64,000 bases of DNA from positions 29,562,224 through 29,626,223 of the forward strand of contig JACDQD010000003.1 of the NCBI GenBank assembly GCA_019843655.1. The letters are read 5' to 3'. The notes under the pieces were generated by a model. It searched no databases, was not told where the DNA came from, and saw only the letters and a list, made by a program, of their open reading frames with translations. This DNA comes from Lethocerus indicus (lineage: Eukaryota; Arthropoda; Insecta; Hemiptera; Belostomatidae). Position 1 is the first letter of the stretch, and each line of letters opens with the position of its first letter. The translations under genes were made by a program, and so were the position numbers. Of the stretch, positions 1 to 12,057 are shown piece after piece.

Positions 1-552
1 TATTCGGAAAATGTATAAGGGATTGTATAAGGGCAGTTGAGGGTCCGATAGCCGTAGATGCAGCAAAATCCTAATTTTTCCCTTCTTCCCTTTTGCCTTT
101 TCGTTCTTTCTTGTTCCGAAAACGCGACCAAAGATAAGCTTCTCCATCGGCGTTGGCCTTTACCTTTTCAAGCGTTTGGGGTTGAAAGGATGCCGCGGCT
201 ATAGGCGCCCCCGACCGATGTTATTTTTTTTATACCCCCCTCCCCCTCTAGACGTAAACCGGCAGAGGCCCCACCCAGGTTTTAATGCTCGGGTAAAAAC
301 CGGGCAACTCTCATTAGTAGATTATACATAAACCATCGAGTGTGCTGTGTCCTCAATTTACTTTCGGGCTATAGAGAGCGCCCGGAGTGTATCCGCTTTG
401 AATGGCCTTCTCCCCCGACCTAACTACCGCTCCTGGCTCCTATTCCTTCCGTTTCCTCTTATATTAGACTTACCCTACCCTCCCCCCGTCCTAATTCTCA
501 ATAAGTAACCTCCTGCCCAATTTGCTTTACGTCTTTTAATTAGAATAATAAC

Positions 553-577
553 CTCTCCCTCTCTCTCTCTCTCTCTC
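553..577. repeat. (CT)n microsatellite
   Basis: A run of alternating C and T, pure from 559 to 577, inside a longer pyrimidine-rich stretch. On the other strand it is GA, the core of GAGA-factor sites in insects; no function is implied by a simple repeat alone. Confidence 0.95.
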
Positions 578-993
578 GCTTTCCATCCTTCTTTCTTGGC
601 CTTACCTTTTTAGAAACTTCCAAATTAACGAGTCCATCCTGTTGTTTCCCCATTTTCGCTCCAGAAAATTTCTGCTTATACTTTACTGCGAATGTATAGA
701 ATGGATACACCCATTATCATACCGAGTGTTACGACCCATTAGTGAATCTTCTCAAGAATGGATCTCCAAATCTGTTGTAGCTGCTGCCCTCCATGCCCGA
801 ACACCCAGTTCTCCGTTTACCCTCTTCACCCGTCTTCTTTCGGCTCCACACTCTGTATCCGCATCGGGTTGGGTAACCGTCCGCTATTCTCATGTCGTGG
901 CCGCCCACCAGACTCAGAATTCCCGTACAATACTGTGGCAAATAATACTATCAATCTGCTAATAATACTACTGTCAACGTTATAAGCTAGCAT

Positions 994-1040
994 TATATAA
1001 TATATAATGTTCCATGATATAATATATAACGTGTTCCATG
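994..1040. repeat. Tandem duplication, about 23 bp, two copies
   Basis: ATATAATATATAATGTTCCATG (22 bp) at 994-1016 is followed directly by a second copy at 1017-1040, which differs by a small internal insertion (AACGTG for AATG). This is a recent-looking slippage duplication in AT-rich DNA. Confidence 0.85.
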
Positions 1041-2251
1041 TTAGCCGGAATTCTAGTACATACTCCCTACCGTATACAGCCTCCTTATTATACTTTATTT
1101 ACCTTTAACCTGTTAGGATAACTTTTCTTCCAGACAACAGAATAATTTGTATTTACGCTTCGTACTTGAAATGTTATTAATGTAATATTATTTAATTTTC
1201 GTAGCATTTCTTCCTCAAAACACCCCGATAATATTATTTATTTTGTCAGGGGTATCTTTCCTTATTGTAAGCCCCTTTTCCTCGATCCATTTTTGGCCCG
1301 GGAGTTAACATGCAAATTAGCCCATTCTTTCAGTGCGTTATGCTTGGAGTTGTACTGTTTCTTTCTTCTGGACTCCCGAGCATTAACAGGACCGTAGCGC
1401 ATCGGGTATTCTTTTTTTTATCGCTCTTTCACAGAGCGAATGCCTTCCACGAAAATAAACCTAGCTATTAAAGAGAATTTCTCATTGTCTCTACGACCAC
1501 AGCAACAAAAAATTATTACTTGAAAAATTAATAACTTTATTATTTAATGAAACTATGAGTCCAATGGTTATAACGTTTGGTTGTAATGGTTATAATTAAT
1601 GTTTTAAAATATATTGAACGTATATTATGCATAAAATAAATACAATGGATATATTTTGTCTTCTAATTAGGAACTTATATCAAACCATTGGGAACCACCT
1701 TTGTTTAAACTAATTGGAAATATATTCGAACTAATTTCCATAATTTGAGGTTTTTAAAGATTTAAAATATATGGAGCAGGTTTAATTCTGACAAAATACT
1801 TTCATAGGTGATACCATTCTGTGTGAGGTTTACAACTGCATCTATAGTGGAAGTAACAGTTGTACTGTGTGCAGTATATCAGAAATTAAATTTCGTCACA
1901 GTGCATCTATAACGGGTGCATATCCTCTATAGTTTTTCCTTCTATAACGTTCGGGGAATGTAATTCTATATGACGTGGAGCGGATGCCAAAGTACGTTAA
2001 GTTCGCGGCGGGTCCCAACTTCACTTTTCCCCGATCCGGCGATAGTATTGATCTGTGATGATGGAAACGGGTAAAAGTTAGCCGAAAAGACTGGGCTGGT
2101 GCCTAGCCGGAAGGGACTAAGTTGCTAAGAAAATATCCAGGAGGGAGAGAGTGACGGAGGGAGGGAGGGAGGTAGGGGGCGCCAGCGGCACAAGTTTACG
2201 GTCGGAATAAGAGAGGGCACCCTTCACCTCGCTCCAGACTCCTCTTAACCG

Positions 2252-2310
2252 GACATTCCTCCCACTTCTCTGCACCCGACATTCCTCCCACTTCTCCACA
2301 AGACATTCCT
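2252..2310. repeat. Short minisatellite, about 2.4 units of 24-26 bp
   Basis: Three starts of GACATTCCTC at 2252, 2278 and 2302. The first two units also share the following CCACTTCTC. The array lies inside a GC-rich island. Confidence 0.9.
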
Positions 2311-2333
2311 CGAGGTAATGCGCGCAAAGGCGC

Positions 2334-2355
2334 GCCAGTGGAAAAGTCCACTGGC
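2334..2355. repeat. 9-bp perfect hairpin with AAAG loop
   Basis: GCCAGTGGA at 2334-2342 pairs with TCCACTGGC at 2347-2355 around a 4-nt loop, followed by a T-rich run. It resembles an intrinsic terminator, but in an animal-like context that reading does not apply. Confidence 0.85.
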
Positions 2356-4058
2356 TACTTTTTCGGGACGCGTTTCATTTATTGCTCTCAGTCGGTATCT
2401 AATAGGGAGTATTATCCACCTTATAGGAAACGTTAAATCATAACATCGTTAACTTCCCGTGGGATTGTGTAATGGTGTGGGAAGAACCTGGGTCGGCAGG
2501 TGTTGACCTCCTGCTAGTCCGGGATTTTTCCTGTTTTTGGAAACCACATTGCGCGAGCTCCAGTGGCGTCCGACCTATTGGCCTACGGAAATTCATTTAT
2601 AAATGACATAGCGAACATTAAATGATATCATCGTTCTATTGAAAACATTCTTCAGAAGGCATTTTTAAAACATTATTCGTAAATATATGAGCATCGAACG
2701 GAGTTCATTTACACCCCATTATTATCCAGAATATATTTACTGTTGTCTGTAAACGTCCGTCCACCAGAAACTGTAACGACTGCAACATTTTCGCTAAAAT
2801 ATCGTTTTATTACGTGCTATTTAAATATACGATTTCATTTGTCAGTTAAATTTTCTTAGCACTTCGCTAGAATTGCACTTACGTGTAATGCGCACACGTA
2901 GAGTTTATGAGGCCGTTATTAGACCAGAACGACGCTTCTTTCAATCCTCTCGCCGGTTTTCCCCCGTCACCATTTAAAAAAGGAAATCATTCTATCCATA
3001 AATTATAATTAGCGGAAGAGTTGCATTTGCAGCAGGTTCCTTTTGGTAGGGAGGGTATTCCGGCGGCCGTAAATCTGGGCGACGTCCTCCCTCCGTGCAG
3101 ACAGAGTAATTTTCTTGTTAATGTGATCAATAAATCCTTCTTAGACGTTAGGTCCCGAACAGCCGGGGCCTTGCGCTGGCACTATTATTCCCCCCCCTTC
3201 CACCACTTCCCCCCTCTCAAGAAAAGATGTTGAGCGGCCCCAATTATTTCTCCTCCCTTTCTTTCTTGAGTTATGTAAAAATTAGGCATCGCCTAATTAA
3301 CTCCTTCTTTTGTCCCAATTAGAACTAATCGAATTTGGATTTCGAGAACCTCTTTTTTTCTTTTTTATTGCACCCTATTTCGTACATTGCGTCAGTCATC
3401 TTTTATTGCCTTGCGTGCGCGCTTTAGAAACCGGTCGTAAAAGAAACAAAATCAGGTAATGCTAATTACATGCCAGCGGTCCACATTCGTGAAAATGTGT
3501 ATGTGCATATTTATTGGCGAACACCGATAAAGTCTAAATGACGCAACGCTGAGTTTCATTTTGCAATTCCTGGCGAACGCGTGTATAAGAAAGATTTAAA
3601 TTGATTTTCCCATCCGTGACTTGAAATAAGAATAATTGTAATGACGGAAAATCGGTGCATGCTAGAAATACATTATTAATGATTTGAAATATTAATTGTT
3701 CCGTCTGCAACATTTAATTATCCGGACATTATTAGAATGGCATATCATACTTTGCATTAAACTACACGAAATTTCCGTCGCCACAGCCTTCATTATCACA
3801 TTACTGTCCCCCATAGCAATCTGTAAAATTTACATTTGCGAAAGTGTTCTACATAAGTGTTATTAACATTTTTTTTATTTTTGAATTGTTTTCCAACGAA
3901 AACCGCAATGTTGTCGACGTTTTCATCGGAACGTGGTAACGTCCAAAATACTGTTACGTTGATTTTTACTAAGAAAATGACCTGAGAATAATATTTAAAA
4001 ATCTTTTGGTTCAGTTATAAGTATTATCTAAACTTTTTTTCATAAAGTAGTATCGATT

Positions 4059-4062
<4 letters not shown>

Positions 4063-4103
<41 letters not shown>
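4063..4103. repeat. (AT)20 microsatellite
   Basis: An uninterrupted AT run of 41 bp. It is self-complementary and able to form a cruciform, and is likely to vary in length. Confidence 0.97.
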
Positions 4104-4104
<1 letters not shown>

Positions 4105-4394
4105 TTCGAAGGAAGTGGTCGAAAATATAAGTGGCCTGGAGCTAATATTTGGAATTGGGCTAGTAGGTTAGAGCAAAGCATGAAACCCGTCCAAGCGCGC
4201 CTGCTGGGCCTTTGTAGTCGACGGTGGAGCAAGGCGTCTGACAGCGGTGAACTTAAGTCAAATTTATGTCTGCGGCCCCAACCGACTGTGAGCTGGATCT
4301 TATAGTGTTACCGAGGAAATACAGAGAGGGGCGAATGGTATAGATATGTATGAAAGGAGGGGGGGAAGCGGGATGAGAACCTAGAGAGAGATAA

Positions 4395-4421
4395 AGAGAG
4401 AGAGAGAGAGAGAGAGAGAGA
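4395..4421. repeat. (AG)n microsatellite
   Basis: A pure AG run, extended imperfectly upstream from 4383. It lies in a purine-rich stretch that also contains a G-rich run near 4360. Confidence 0.95.
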
Positions 4422-5390
4422 CGGAAAAGGGATCCCCTAAATATCTATCGCGTTGATTAACTGTCTTATACAGCTTTATTATCGATTTCAGGCTGATTTT
4501 GTTGATACTTTTGGGCTTCGACTGTTCAGAACCTCTACCAGGATCTCTCAGAATCTCTACCAAACAAGCCATGAACCAGAGAAATAAAACAAACGATGAG
4601 AAAATATTACATTAAATTACTAATTTGAAATTTTTCAAAATGTTTTCTTTGTGGGAAGAAAAAATGATAAGGCAAAGTGACCAGTTTTCCTGTTAGTACA
4701 GTTAATGGAGTGTATAATACTTAAATTTGGGATTCAATGAACAAATTAAATTATGAGAGTTTTGCTCTTAAATTTTTCAATGTTTAAAATAGATACGATT
4801 TTCTGTCACCGCTCAAATTTCTGGTCCTCCGATAGACAGGTTTCTGCATAGCTAACACCATCGTGAAAATCGAAATGAAGAGTTAACCATCGCGAACTCT
4901 CATATAATAACCCTTTAAGATTTTCCATGTTCGTTCGACCATTTCATGTTTTATTCGACTCTCGTGTGGCGGAGAATTTCCTTTACATAAAATGAGAATA
5001 ATGAGAAAGGAAGTTGAGAACGGAATAAGAGTCGTATTTCCGTGTGTACGAGGAGTGGCTTTTGTGTTCATTCCCATTGGAAACTGATAATATTTATAGT
5101 TTCAGTGTTGTTCGAACCTAATTAATTGGAGCTCAACGGGATACAAAGTTCCAATTAGCGAATTCTGTTTTTTATACAGCTAAACAATAACTATAGTAAA
5201 CATTATCTAAATTTATGTTCAGTAATATATATGTTTAGTTCAGTATAGGGCTAACAAGTGTGAAGAGTAAATTATATTTGTCCGTAAACTCCAAATATGA
5301 TAAAATACCGAGACGGAATTTCGCAGATTTAATTAATTTAGAAATCGATCGCGGTTTTTTGAATTCCCCCACAATGAGTTGAGTGTCAAT

Positions 5391-5920
5391 AGTTGTTAGG
5401 TAAAAAAAGGAATGGTTTCCTGGGGACCGCTGGTGATGTAGCGCGAGCCTGATTTTTAACCAAAAAAGGGGACAAAATGAGTGAGGGCGATGGGGAGGGA
5501 GAACGCGGTGTGTCGGATGAGTGAAAGGCTATTCATCCTACGGCCGGCATGAATCATCGGGCATCAATCATAAATCCCCGACCCCCTTGGAACTCGACCA
5601 GTCGTATATTCGCACTTTGGTAGGGAGCGAACCCGCTTTTAATTTATCCCCCTCCCGCCCCCGCCGCTTCCTTGTGTCGGTGTGTGCGCGCTCTCGGGCT
5701 CGTACAATGGCGGCCCGCCAGAGCTCTCCGCCGCAGCCGCCGTAAACAAACATTTTCCCCCGGTCTTTGTCTACAGTTTTAAACGTTAATGATAACCCGC
5801 CGGCGTTGTGAGCTGTTTATATGCCCCTCGGTCCGCCCCTCAGTCCTGCATTCGTTTCACTCGGACCTCCGGTTGAGTCAGACGAACTGGAAATGTTAAC
5901 CTTGACTCGAGTCACTTTTC
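5391..5920. other. CpG-rich island, promoter-like
   Basis: CpG-dense DNA with alternating purine-rich (5400-5520) and C-rich (5640-5760) parts, ending in a cluster of AP-1-like sites. A short frame at 5521-5745 reads through the C-rich part and ends in a proline-rich tail; I regard it as a by-product of composition. Confidence 0.5.
5816..5914 (+). promoter_or_regulatory. Candidate core promoter with AP-1-like cluster
   Basis: A weak TATA-like TTATATG at 5817 lies 25 bp upstream of an initiator match TCAGTC (A at 5842). TGAGTCA, a perfect AP-1 consensus, is at 5874-5880. The 12-bp palindrome TGACTCGAGTCA is at 5903-5914 and contains two AP-1-type half sites. A downstream element match GGTTG sits at 5871-5875, two bases off the ideal spacing. 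The motif matches are visible; promoter activity is inferred. No clear coding sequence follows within 1 kb. Confidence 0.25.
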
Positions 5921-8400
5921 TCTTCTTATGAACACTTCTTCACAAGCCCAGTCTTCTTCCTTCTGCTTCTTCCTCATTACAATATCATCTTAAAGACAAC
6001 CTTCATCAAAAATAATTACTGAATTAGTACTTTAGACAGTAGAATTCCTTTAATCCAACACTATTTATTACTACAAAACTCTGATTATTAAAATAATAAG
6101 GATTCCTAGTTTCTATTCTAAAAATTTAGGGATAAATGTTCCTATTGACTTATACAAAAATATTTACCCAACTTATTAATCATTATGGTACCCAAAACAT
6201 TACAGTTATTACATTACACAAATTTACCTGAATATATAATTTGTCTCCTTTGTTAAACTCATTTAAGCGATTGTAACCACTGTATCGTTGAATTATATAT
6301 AAACGATATAATACGGAGGCTAATATTTGACATATAAACATTTATGTGGATGGAGGTTTAGTGACTTATGCCTCGTCAATAACCAGATTTAAACCGGGAT
6401 TAAAGGTAAATACATTTCCTACACAATGGAATGAAATATTTGCTCCCAACTAGTGGGTGCCCAAATAGAAGTAATGAAAAAGTAGAAAGTAGAATCATTA
6501 AATTTACCGTATTTTCGGAATAATAATATTAGAAAAATACACGTATGATTTATCCACACACTGATACACAATTTATGTTTTTAGATTTGCAAATAAACAT
6601 TGGTACAACACCTGTATAATTTCGTGCAGCGACACTAGCGGCTGTTTGTGCACTATTTAATAATTTCCCTTGTGTATACTGGTGTAATGGAATTTATTAC
6701 AGCTAGGTAGGAGGACTTTTAAAAATCAATAGGAATCTGTTTTATAATATAATTTAGGTACATACAGGATTACGACTACGTACGGGAACACAATTACATA
6801 ATTAATAGTTAATTTCGTGTTTTCTGGTATTAATATTACGCAATAATGATAATCAATAGGCTTTGCTTAATGTACAATTAAATATGATTTCGGGGTTTCA
6901 CTCATTGTTTAACCGGCGGCAGTAGCGGGTAATAGAATTGGTAGCGATAATAAATTAGAAGATTATGCAATACTGTGTTGTCTTCTCATTGCTAAATGGG
7001 GATTAAACCGACCGTTAATTGTTTAATACAAGGAACACACTAAATATGAAATTTTGTAACCTAATTAATATCTTGACCTTGCGCGGTTTGGCTTAGCACA
7101 ACAAATGTGAGTAAATGTTAGTAGTAATATGAATAATATGGCCACTATTCTATATTCCTTGAACTGTTTTTATTTACCATTATTATTAACACAACTATTG
7201 TTGGATTTTGGGAGCGATTCCATGTCGTGTGCATATGGCTGCGTACTCGTCTTTCTACTGTACCGGTGTTCGTGGTTCATTGTCCTCAGACATTATCAGT
7301 CAACAACCTCAAGAACACTTTTGTATAAAACTGAACATTATTTTTATATTCCTCCGGCGATTCAAACGCCGCAGCCCTTGACAAACGTCGGGCTAAGATT
7401 TTTCCAATTGGAAACCTTCGGTTATGCTAATACATCCGGGAGGTCGGCTCATCGTTTTCCCACTGTGAACCGCTCGAATTCTACTTATTGCCATGTAGTT
7501 GGGCCGAGGGAGTATCATCGTTTTATCATTGGCCGGCCGCATTCGTATGCGAGGATGACGCTCCCGAGCCGCATCCGCATGCCTCCCCAACCGTGGGGCA
7601 TTTGTCATCTCCCCCTTTCTCCCGAATTTCCCGACATAGAATATACTGTACGCTTCTTTATTCCATGTATTAACTGGGTCGAATATAATATAATGAAATA
7701 GAAGAGTACTAGTTCGAGATATATTTTTAACAGGAAGAAATCAAATTTCACTTGGACGCATTTCTTTAGTCCAACCACTTTCGGTACATGAACTTTTGTA
7801 ACATGAAATGAGTCCAATATAAAGTGGAAACCTTATAACGATATGTGAGCGTGACACTCATTTATTTGTTTTATGATTAAGTCATATACAGGACCCATTT
7901 TCCTGGGGAAAGAAAAATTTCGAATATGAAAACAATTAAATGATTACGGCGCTGTTGGATACTACACCCTATCGACTGATGTGCTCAGAGGGGTTTGCCT
8001 ACCCTGAGCACCGTTAGTTTCATGCCCGTAGTAGTTCTAATATTGCGCTTACTTAATTTTTGTATAAATAGATATTGATTGTTTATGATATACATTTTTT
8101 GCGTTGAAGTATTCTATCATGAATGTTTTTCTAAAACAGCAGTCTATAAAACACTTCGATGGAATGTAATTTTTCGGGAATGCCAAATTGCGTTCTGTAG
8201 TGTAGGGGCTTCTCTCGTGTAACCGTCTGAAAGGTGGTGGATACTCGGGTTGAAAATAACGCTGAGTCCCTTTGAGCAGATGCCAATGGTAGTCAACTGG
8301 AGTACTCACGCCCGTATGGCATGAAATTGGACTCATCCTTGTCTGTCACTCATTGTTCGGTTTGTTCTATTTTTTTTTCAAGTCGAACAATATTCTTGTG
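5921..8400. other. AT-rich non-coding block
   Basis: Mostly AT-rich with TAATTA-like words. A GC-richer patch lies at 7380-7630. The 190-codon frame at 7129-7701 is listed separately as doubtful. Confidence 0.55.
7129..7701 (+). other. Longest open frame (190 codons), coding status doubtful
   Basis: ATG to stop without interruption. The first 28 residues are rich in leucine and other hydrophobic residues and could pass for a signal peptide or membrane segment. The rest matches no family I recognise, and antisense frames overlap it at 7393-7608 and 7605-7817. No splice sites or promoter clearly frame it. Chance is the simpler explanation. Confidence 0.1.
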
Positions 8401-8458
8401 CTAATTTGCGCCGGTTATTTATATTAAAGGGGCCTCGATAACGATATTTCGCAGGGTC

Positions 8459-9022
8459 ATGAGATATCAACAAGTAAAAGTGTTGAAATGGGCTCTAATT
8501 AGTGAGGGGAAGGGGGGTGGCGAAGAGGAGAAGACGCCGGTTATTGTAAAACTTGCACTGGCCCGAGCTTTATTTATCGCCTGGCTTCGAGCGGGCCCGG
8601 GTACCAGTTGTTGCAGCCGATCTAACTTAGTTTCAGTTAAACACTTTTTTATTTTCGCGACGAAGAGCCGCCGGGGGACCTTTAATTACACGTCGGACCG
8701 GCTCCTCCCTTCTCAAGAGGAAAGAATCGACTGTCGCATTATTATTCTGGGAACGTCATTGTCAATTTTCACTATTAGTGGATTGCTCTTGGTGAGAGTT
8801 TTCATTTTCGAGAAAAGTTTGACGCCGGAAACAGGAAAAAGAAAAAACCGAGGAAATTCTGATGACTCCGGTTCGCAGTTGGTGAAGACGCTATGTGCAG
8901 ACGATGCCTTACTAATGCTAACAGTTTATTTACTTGGTAAAGTACATTTCCCTGTAAATTTTTACCTGAACAATATACCACTGAGTACTGTCTCTTCGAT
9001 ATTACATTTCGGTATAAAATAA
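8459..9022 (+). other. Open frame of 187 codons, coding status doubtful
   Basis: Starts at ATG in a GC-rich patch and runs into AT-rich DNA. Residues 94-118 are strongly hydrophobic and could span a membrane; the N-terminal part has a glycine/glutamate-rich stretch near residues 17-25. No known domain is visible, and the amino-acid make-up shifts with local base composition, as expected for non-coding DNA. Confidence 0.1.
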
Positions 9023-9606
9023 ACCCCAGCTTCCCAGGAAAATAGTAGAATGTGAAATCGATATATAGTTTTGTTATATTGATTGTATTATATTAAGCAG
9101 ATAATTAGATATATAGTATATATTATTAAACGAATAATGACATATCATAGGTATTTATGTGACATATATACGGATTTGTAATAACATAGTATGAATAGGT
9201 CCCTTCTTGAGAAATAGGGCCGTTGAGTATGTCAAACTACCGTTCGGTATTGTAGAGGTGGCCATCGTGGTACCATTTCCAGACGATCTAATCCTGTAAA
9301 ATGGAGATTTACGCATTTATTAATAACGTTGGGGACGGTAGAATCGGCGACGCTTATGCAAACGGGCCTCCGGATGAAAGCCCCTGGATAGCTGGGCTCG
9401 TATCATATCAGATAGGACGAGCTATCATTATTATTCATACGATAATAAAAAAAAAGGAGGGAGGAAAAAATCAATGTCGAAGAGCCGTACTAAGCCGGCC
9501 CCAGCCCAATATAGGCTCCTCGATATTTTTCCCCGTATATTACCGAACATTATCTACATTTACTTGCGTTGATGGAGCATCCGGGAAAAGTATTAGGGCG
9601 TCTTTC

Positions 9607-9621
9607 GGGGGGGGGGGGGGG
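9607..9621 (+). repeat. G15 homopolymer
   Basis: Fifteen consecutive G. Runs of this length are prone to replication slippage and sequencing length error, so any frame across it is unreliable. Confidence 0.95.
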
Positions 9622-10589
9622 TCCCTCTCAAAAATAACTCATACCTACCAGCCAGGGGTTGCCGAGTCCGAATCTGTAAAAGGGAATCTCATTTTCTTTT
9701 GAAAGGGACTGTTATTAATAGTAATTTCCAGTGAGTATCACTCCTTATGAAATTTTAAAATCTATGAAAAATGAAGGAACGAGCATTTAGTATGTTTCTG
9801 ATTAATAATTAATATCGGTAGTATGTGGCACGTAAAAGAATTTTAGTCACAGAATCACACGGGTAACAAACTTTTCATGAACTCTTTGGAAAATGTTTCT
9901 GTATTTGTTCAGTTGAGTTCAAGTTAAATTTATCATTGCATTAAATTCTGTTAGAATACCGCCAACTTTTGAATAACATTGTACTATAATGTGAAACCCT
10001 CAAAAAATAACGTAGTGCTCAGTTTCTTGGAAACTAAAAAGTGGACGGGAGTGCTACAGGGGAGTATCGATAGGGTTAAATATTTGGCATGAGCACAGCT
10101 ACTGTTGACATTACTAATATTAACTCGGTTGGCCGGATGATAACTATGGGTAGGTGGGGGGGGGACCGGTTCCACGCTTGTCGGTTGTCAGCAAACGTTC
10201 AAAGCTCGTACTACACGACCCGCCCTGGCTACCTCAAAAAGCAGCATTCACAAGCGAAATGAGTTATGAAGGAAATGAGTGGTCAATGAGTTCGGATATC
10301 CCTTCGACGTTGGCCGGAAATTTGAAAAAAACCGGAATGAGAACTGTTCACTCAGTTATAGCGACATCCTTTCCCTTATGCTACATAATTCATATAACGT
10401 AGGAAATTTATTCTTATATTAATTCTTTTACAGCATCTCCTGGTTCTACTTCTAATGTATGTAGGCATCTGTGGCGATGAAATTAGCTTAAACCCGATGT
10501 ACAAATCTATTCCGATATGATTGCAGAGTCTGTCGTACCTTATCTTATGGGGTCGGCATACACCAGATTAGGAAAAAAAGAATACAATT

Positions 10590-10601
10590 GGGGGGGGGGG
10601 G
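10590..10601 (+). repeat. G12 homopolymer
   Basis: Twelve consecutive G, followed within 20 bp by C-rich sequence (10619-10628) that could pair with it. Confidence 0.95.
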
Positions 10602-10732
10602 ACAAGACAAAATACCGGCCCCCTCCCCGGGAGCGCTTCCTAATTCAATTTTTTACCTGGGACATAACGTTCGGGTTAAGAGCGATCGGGATAGGGATCC
10701 ATTTAAGCAGGGTGCCAATAAATAATGAAGCC

Positions 10733-10765
10733 GGAGGGGGCAATTCTACGGGGGGGGCTAGGGCC
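10733..10765 (+). other. G-run cluster with quadruplex potential
   Basis: G runs GGAGGGGG, GGGGGGGG, GGG and GG are spaced by 9, 3 and 3 bases. Splitting the longer runs gives at least four G-tracts on one strand, the usual requirement for a G-quadruplex. Confidence 0.5.
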
Positions 10766-11698
10766 AGGCCTAAGAGACTGCACGTCCAGGCCAATGCATA
10801 ATAAATCTTTGAACGGGCTCTACCTCCCCCATCCCAGCGCCCCCGTTCCAAATAGTCGCCGGCTCCCCACTATACCCGGCTCCAATTCGACTTCACCCTC
10901 GGCCCCTACTGAAAAATCTAACCTCCCTATCACGCCAACCTACACCTCTGACCTCTCTCCACCCTCTGACATGAAAAATTCTGTTCTCATATCACCCCGG
11001 GAAAACTCTTTCACAACGGATCCAACGAAGATTGTACTTATTTAATTCATTACCGGTCGGGCGATAGCATACTACTAGGCATATACTACGGTTCGTAACC
11101 TAATGAATTAAGAAGTACCATTTCTGGTGCTTCTGTTTGTGAATTCATTGAGTAATTTTTGACTTTTATTGCCAAGCTATATCAAAACATATTCGTTACT
11201 ACGCCATATCCCGCTTACAATATGTATAATATCAATTTTCAACCCCACCGTTCTTCTCATCCAACTCTTACCCTGGACGTCTCTCCACTTACGGTAAGAG
11301 CGGAGGAAATAGCACATAATCGGGAAGCAGTTCTTTATGACTAACCACCGAACCGAATTTTAAAGAACGGTTTAGGAATTTTCTGATTATGAATTATTTG
11401 TAAATACTTAAAGTAATCGAGAGATTATTCAAGTTAAAAATTTGTATTGTATCGTTGAGGAAGGGTTGTTAGGCCCGTCTGTGGGGTATAAATTAGCATC
11501 GTGCGCCAAAAGCATTGTTCAAACTAGAAATGTAAAATTCAGCGGTGGTCAGGTCGACGACTAAAGATGTCCTTCCAAGAGGGGAGCGTAGAATTAATCC
11601 TTGGAAAGCATGATTAATGAGGCCCAGGTGGCGCAAAAAGTATCAGAATGAATAATTAATAGCCGAGCCGAAGATGAGTCCTGTTTCTCCTGCCATGT

Positions 11699-11710
11699 GC
11701 TCACGTGAGC
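11699..11710. promoter_or_regulatory. Palindromic E-box GCTCACGTGAGC
   Basis: A perfect 12-bp palindrome around CACGTG. TCACGTGA is a preferred site of bHLH-leucine-zipper factors of the MITF/TFE/USF type. CACGTG alone also occurs elsewhere in the window, so occupancy is uncertain. Confidence 0.35.
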
Positions 11711-12010
11711 AATAAATTTACTGCAGCAAATAGATGTAATAGCCGGCGCCGATTCAGTAAATTACCTCATCGCAACGAGAAATTCCCATTTTGGGAGTAG
11801 AACAACTGAAATAAGGACAGAACTAGAATATATAACTTTTTATATAACGTCGTCTCGGGTCGTAAATAATGCAGACAACGCGTAATAAATCTGCCCACAG
11901 TTCTGGTTCGCGATACAAGTTGCCGGGGGCCGGACTCTTCACCCCACGAAAATTCTATGCCCCAGACTCAACATCGTATCCGTGCTCGATATGAAACTGT
12001 CATTATCCAT

Positions 12011-12057
12011 ACATATATGTGTATATATATACATATATATATATATACATATACATA
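12011..12057. repeat. Imperfect AT/ACAT microsatellite
   Basis: Alternating AT broken by several ACAT units, a typical compound microsatellite. It accounts for the tyrosine/isoleucine-rich minus-strand frame across it. Confidence 0.9.

Larger units (their letters stand above)
1..1960. other. Non-coding block with a GC-richer patch at 160-480
   Basis: No credible gene. Positions 160-480 are richer in G and C than the flanks, with pyrimidine-rich runs. From about 940 onward the DNA is AT-rich and holds a short tandem duplication near 994-1040. The frames at 642-962 and 729-941 overlap on opposite strands and resemble no family I know, so I read them as chance openings. Confidence 0.6.
1961..2360. 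other. GC-rich island with minisatellite and hairpin
   Basis: A CpG-rich island between AT-rich flanks. It holds a purine-rich stretch (about 2138-2178), a 24-26 bp minisatellite (2252-2310) and a 9-bp hairpin (2334-2355). The short frame on the minus strand at 2117-2299 is explained by the low-complexity composition. Confidence 0.6.
2361..5390. other. AT-rich non-coding block
   Basis: No gene seen. A GC-richer patch lies at about 3020-3240. Two microsatellites, (AT)n and (AG)n, are listed separately. The remaining DNA is AT-rich and unremarkable. Confidence 0.6.
8401..11060. other. GC/AT mosaic block with poly-G runs
   Basis: Several GC-rich patches (8500-8720, 9300-9670, 10140-10350, 10590-10990) separated by AT-rich DNA. 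Three uninterrupted G runs (15, 9 and 12 bases) all lie on the plus strand between 9607 and 10601, followed by a G-rich cluster at 10733-10765. No gene is recognisable. Confidence 0.6.

Noticed and set aside
2334..2362. Rho-independent terminator
   Set aside because: A stem-loop plus T run is present, but nothing else in the window is bacterial and no gene precedes it.
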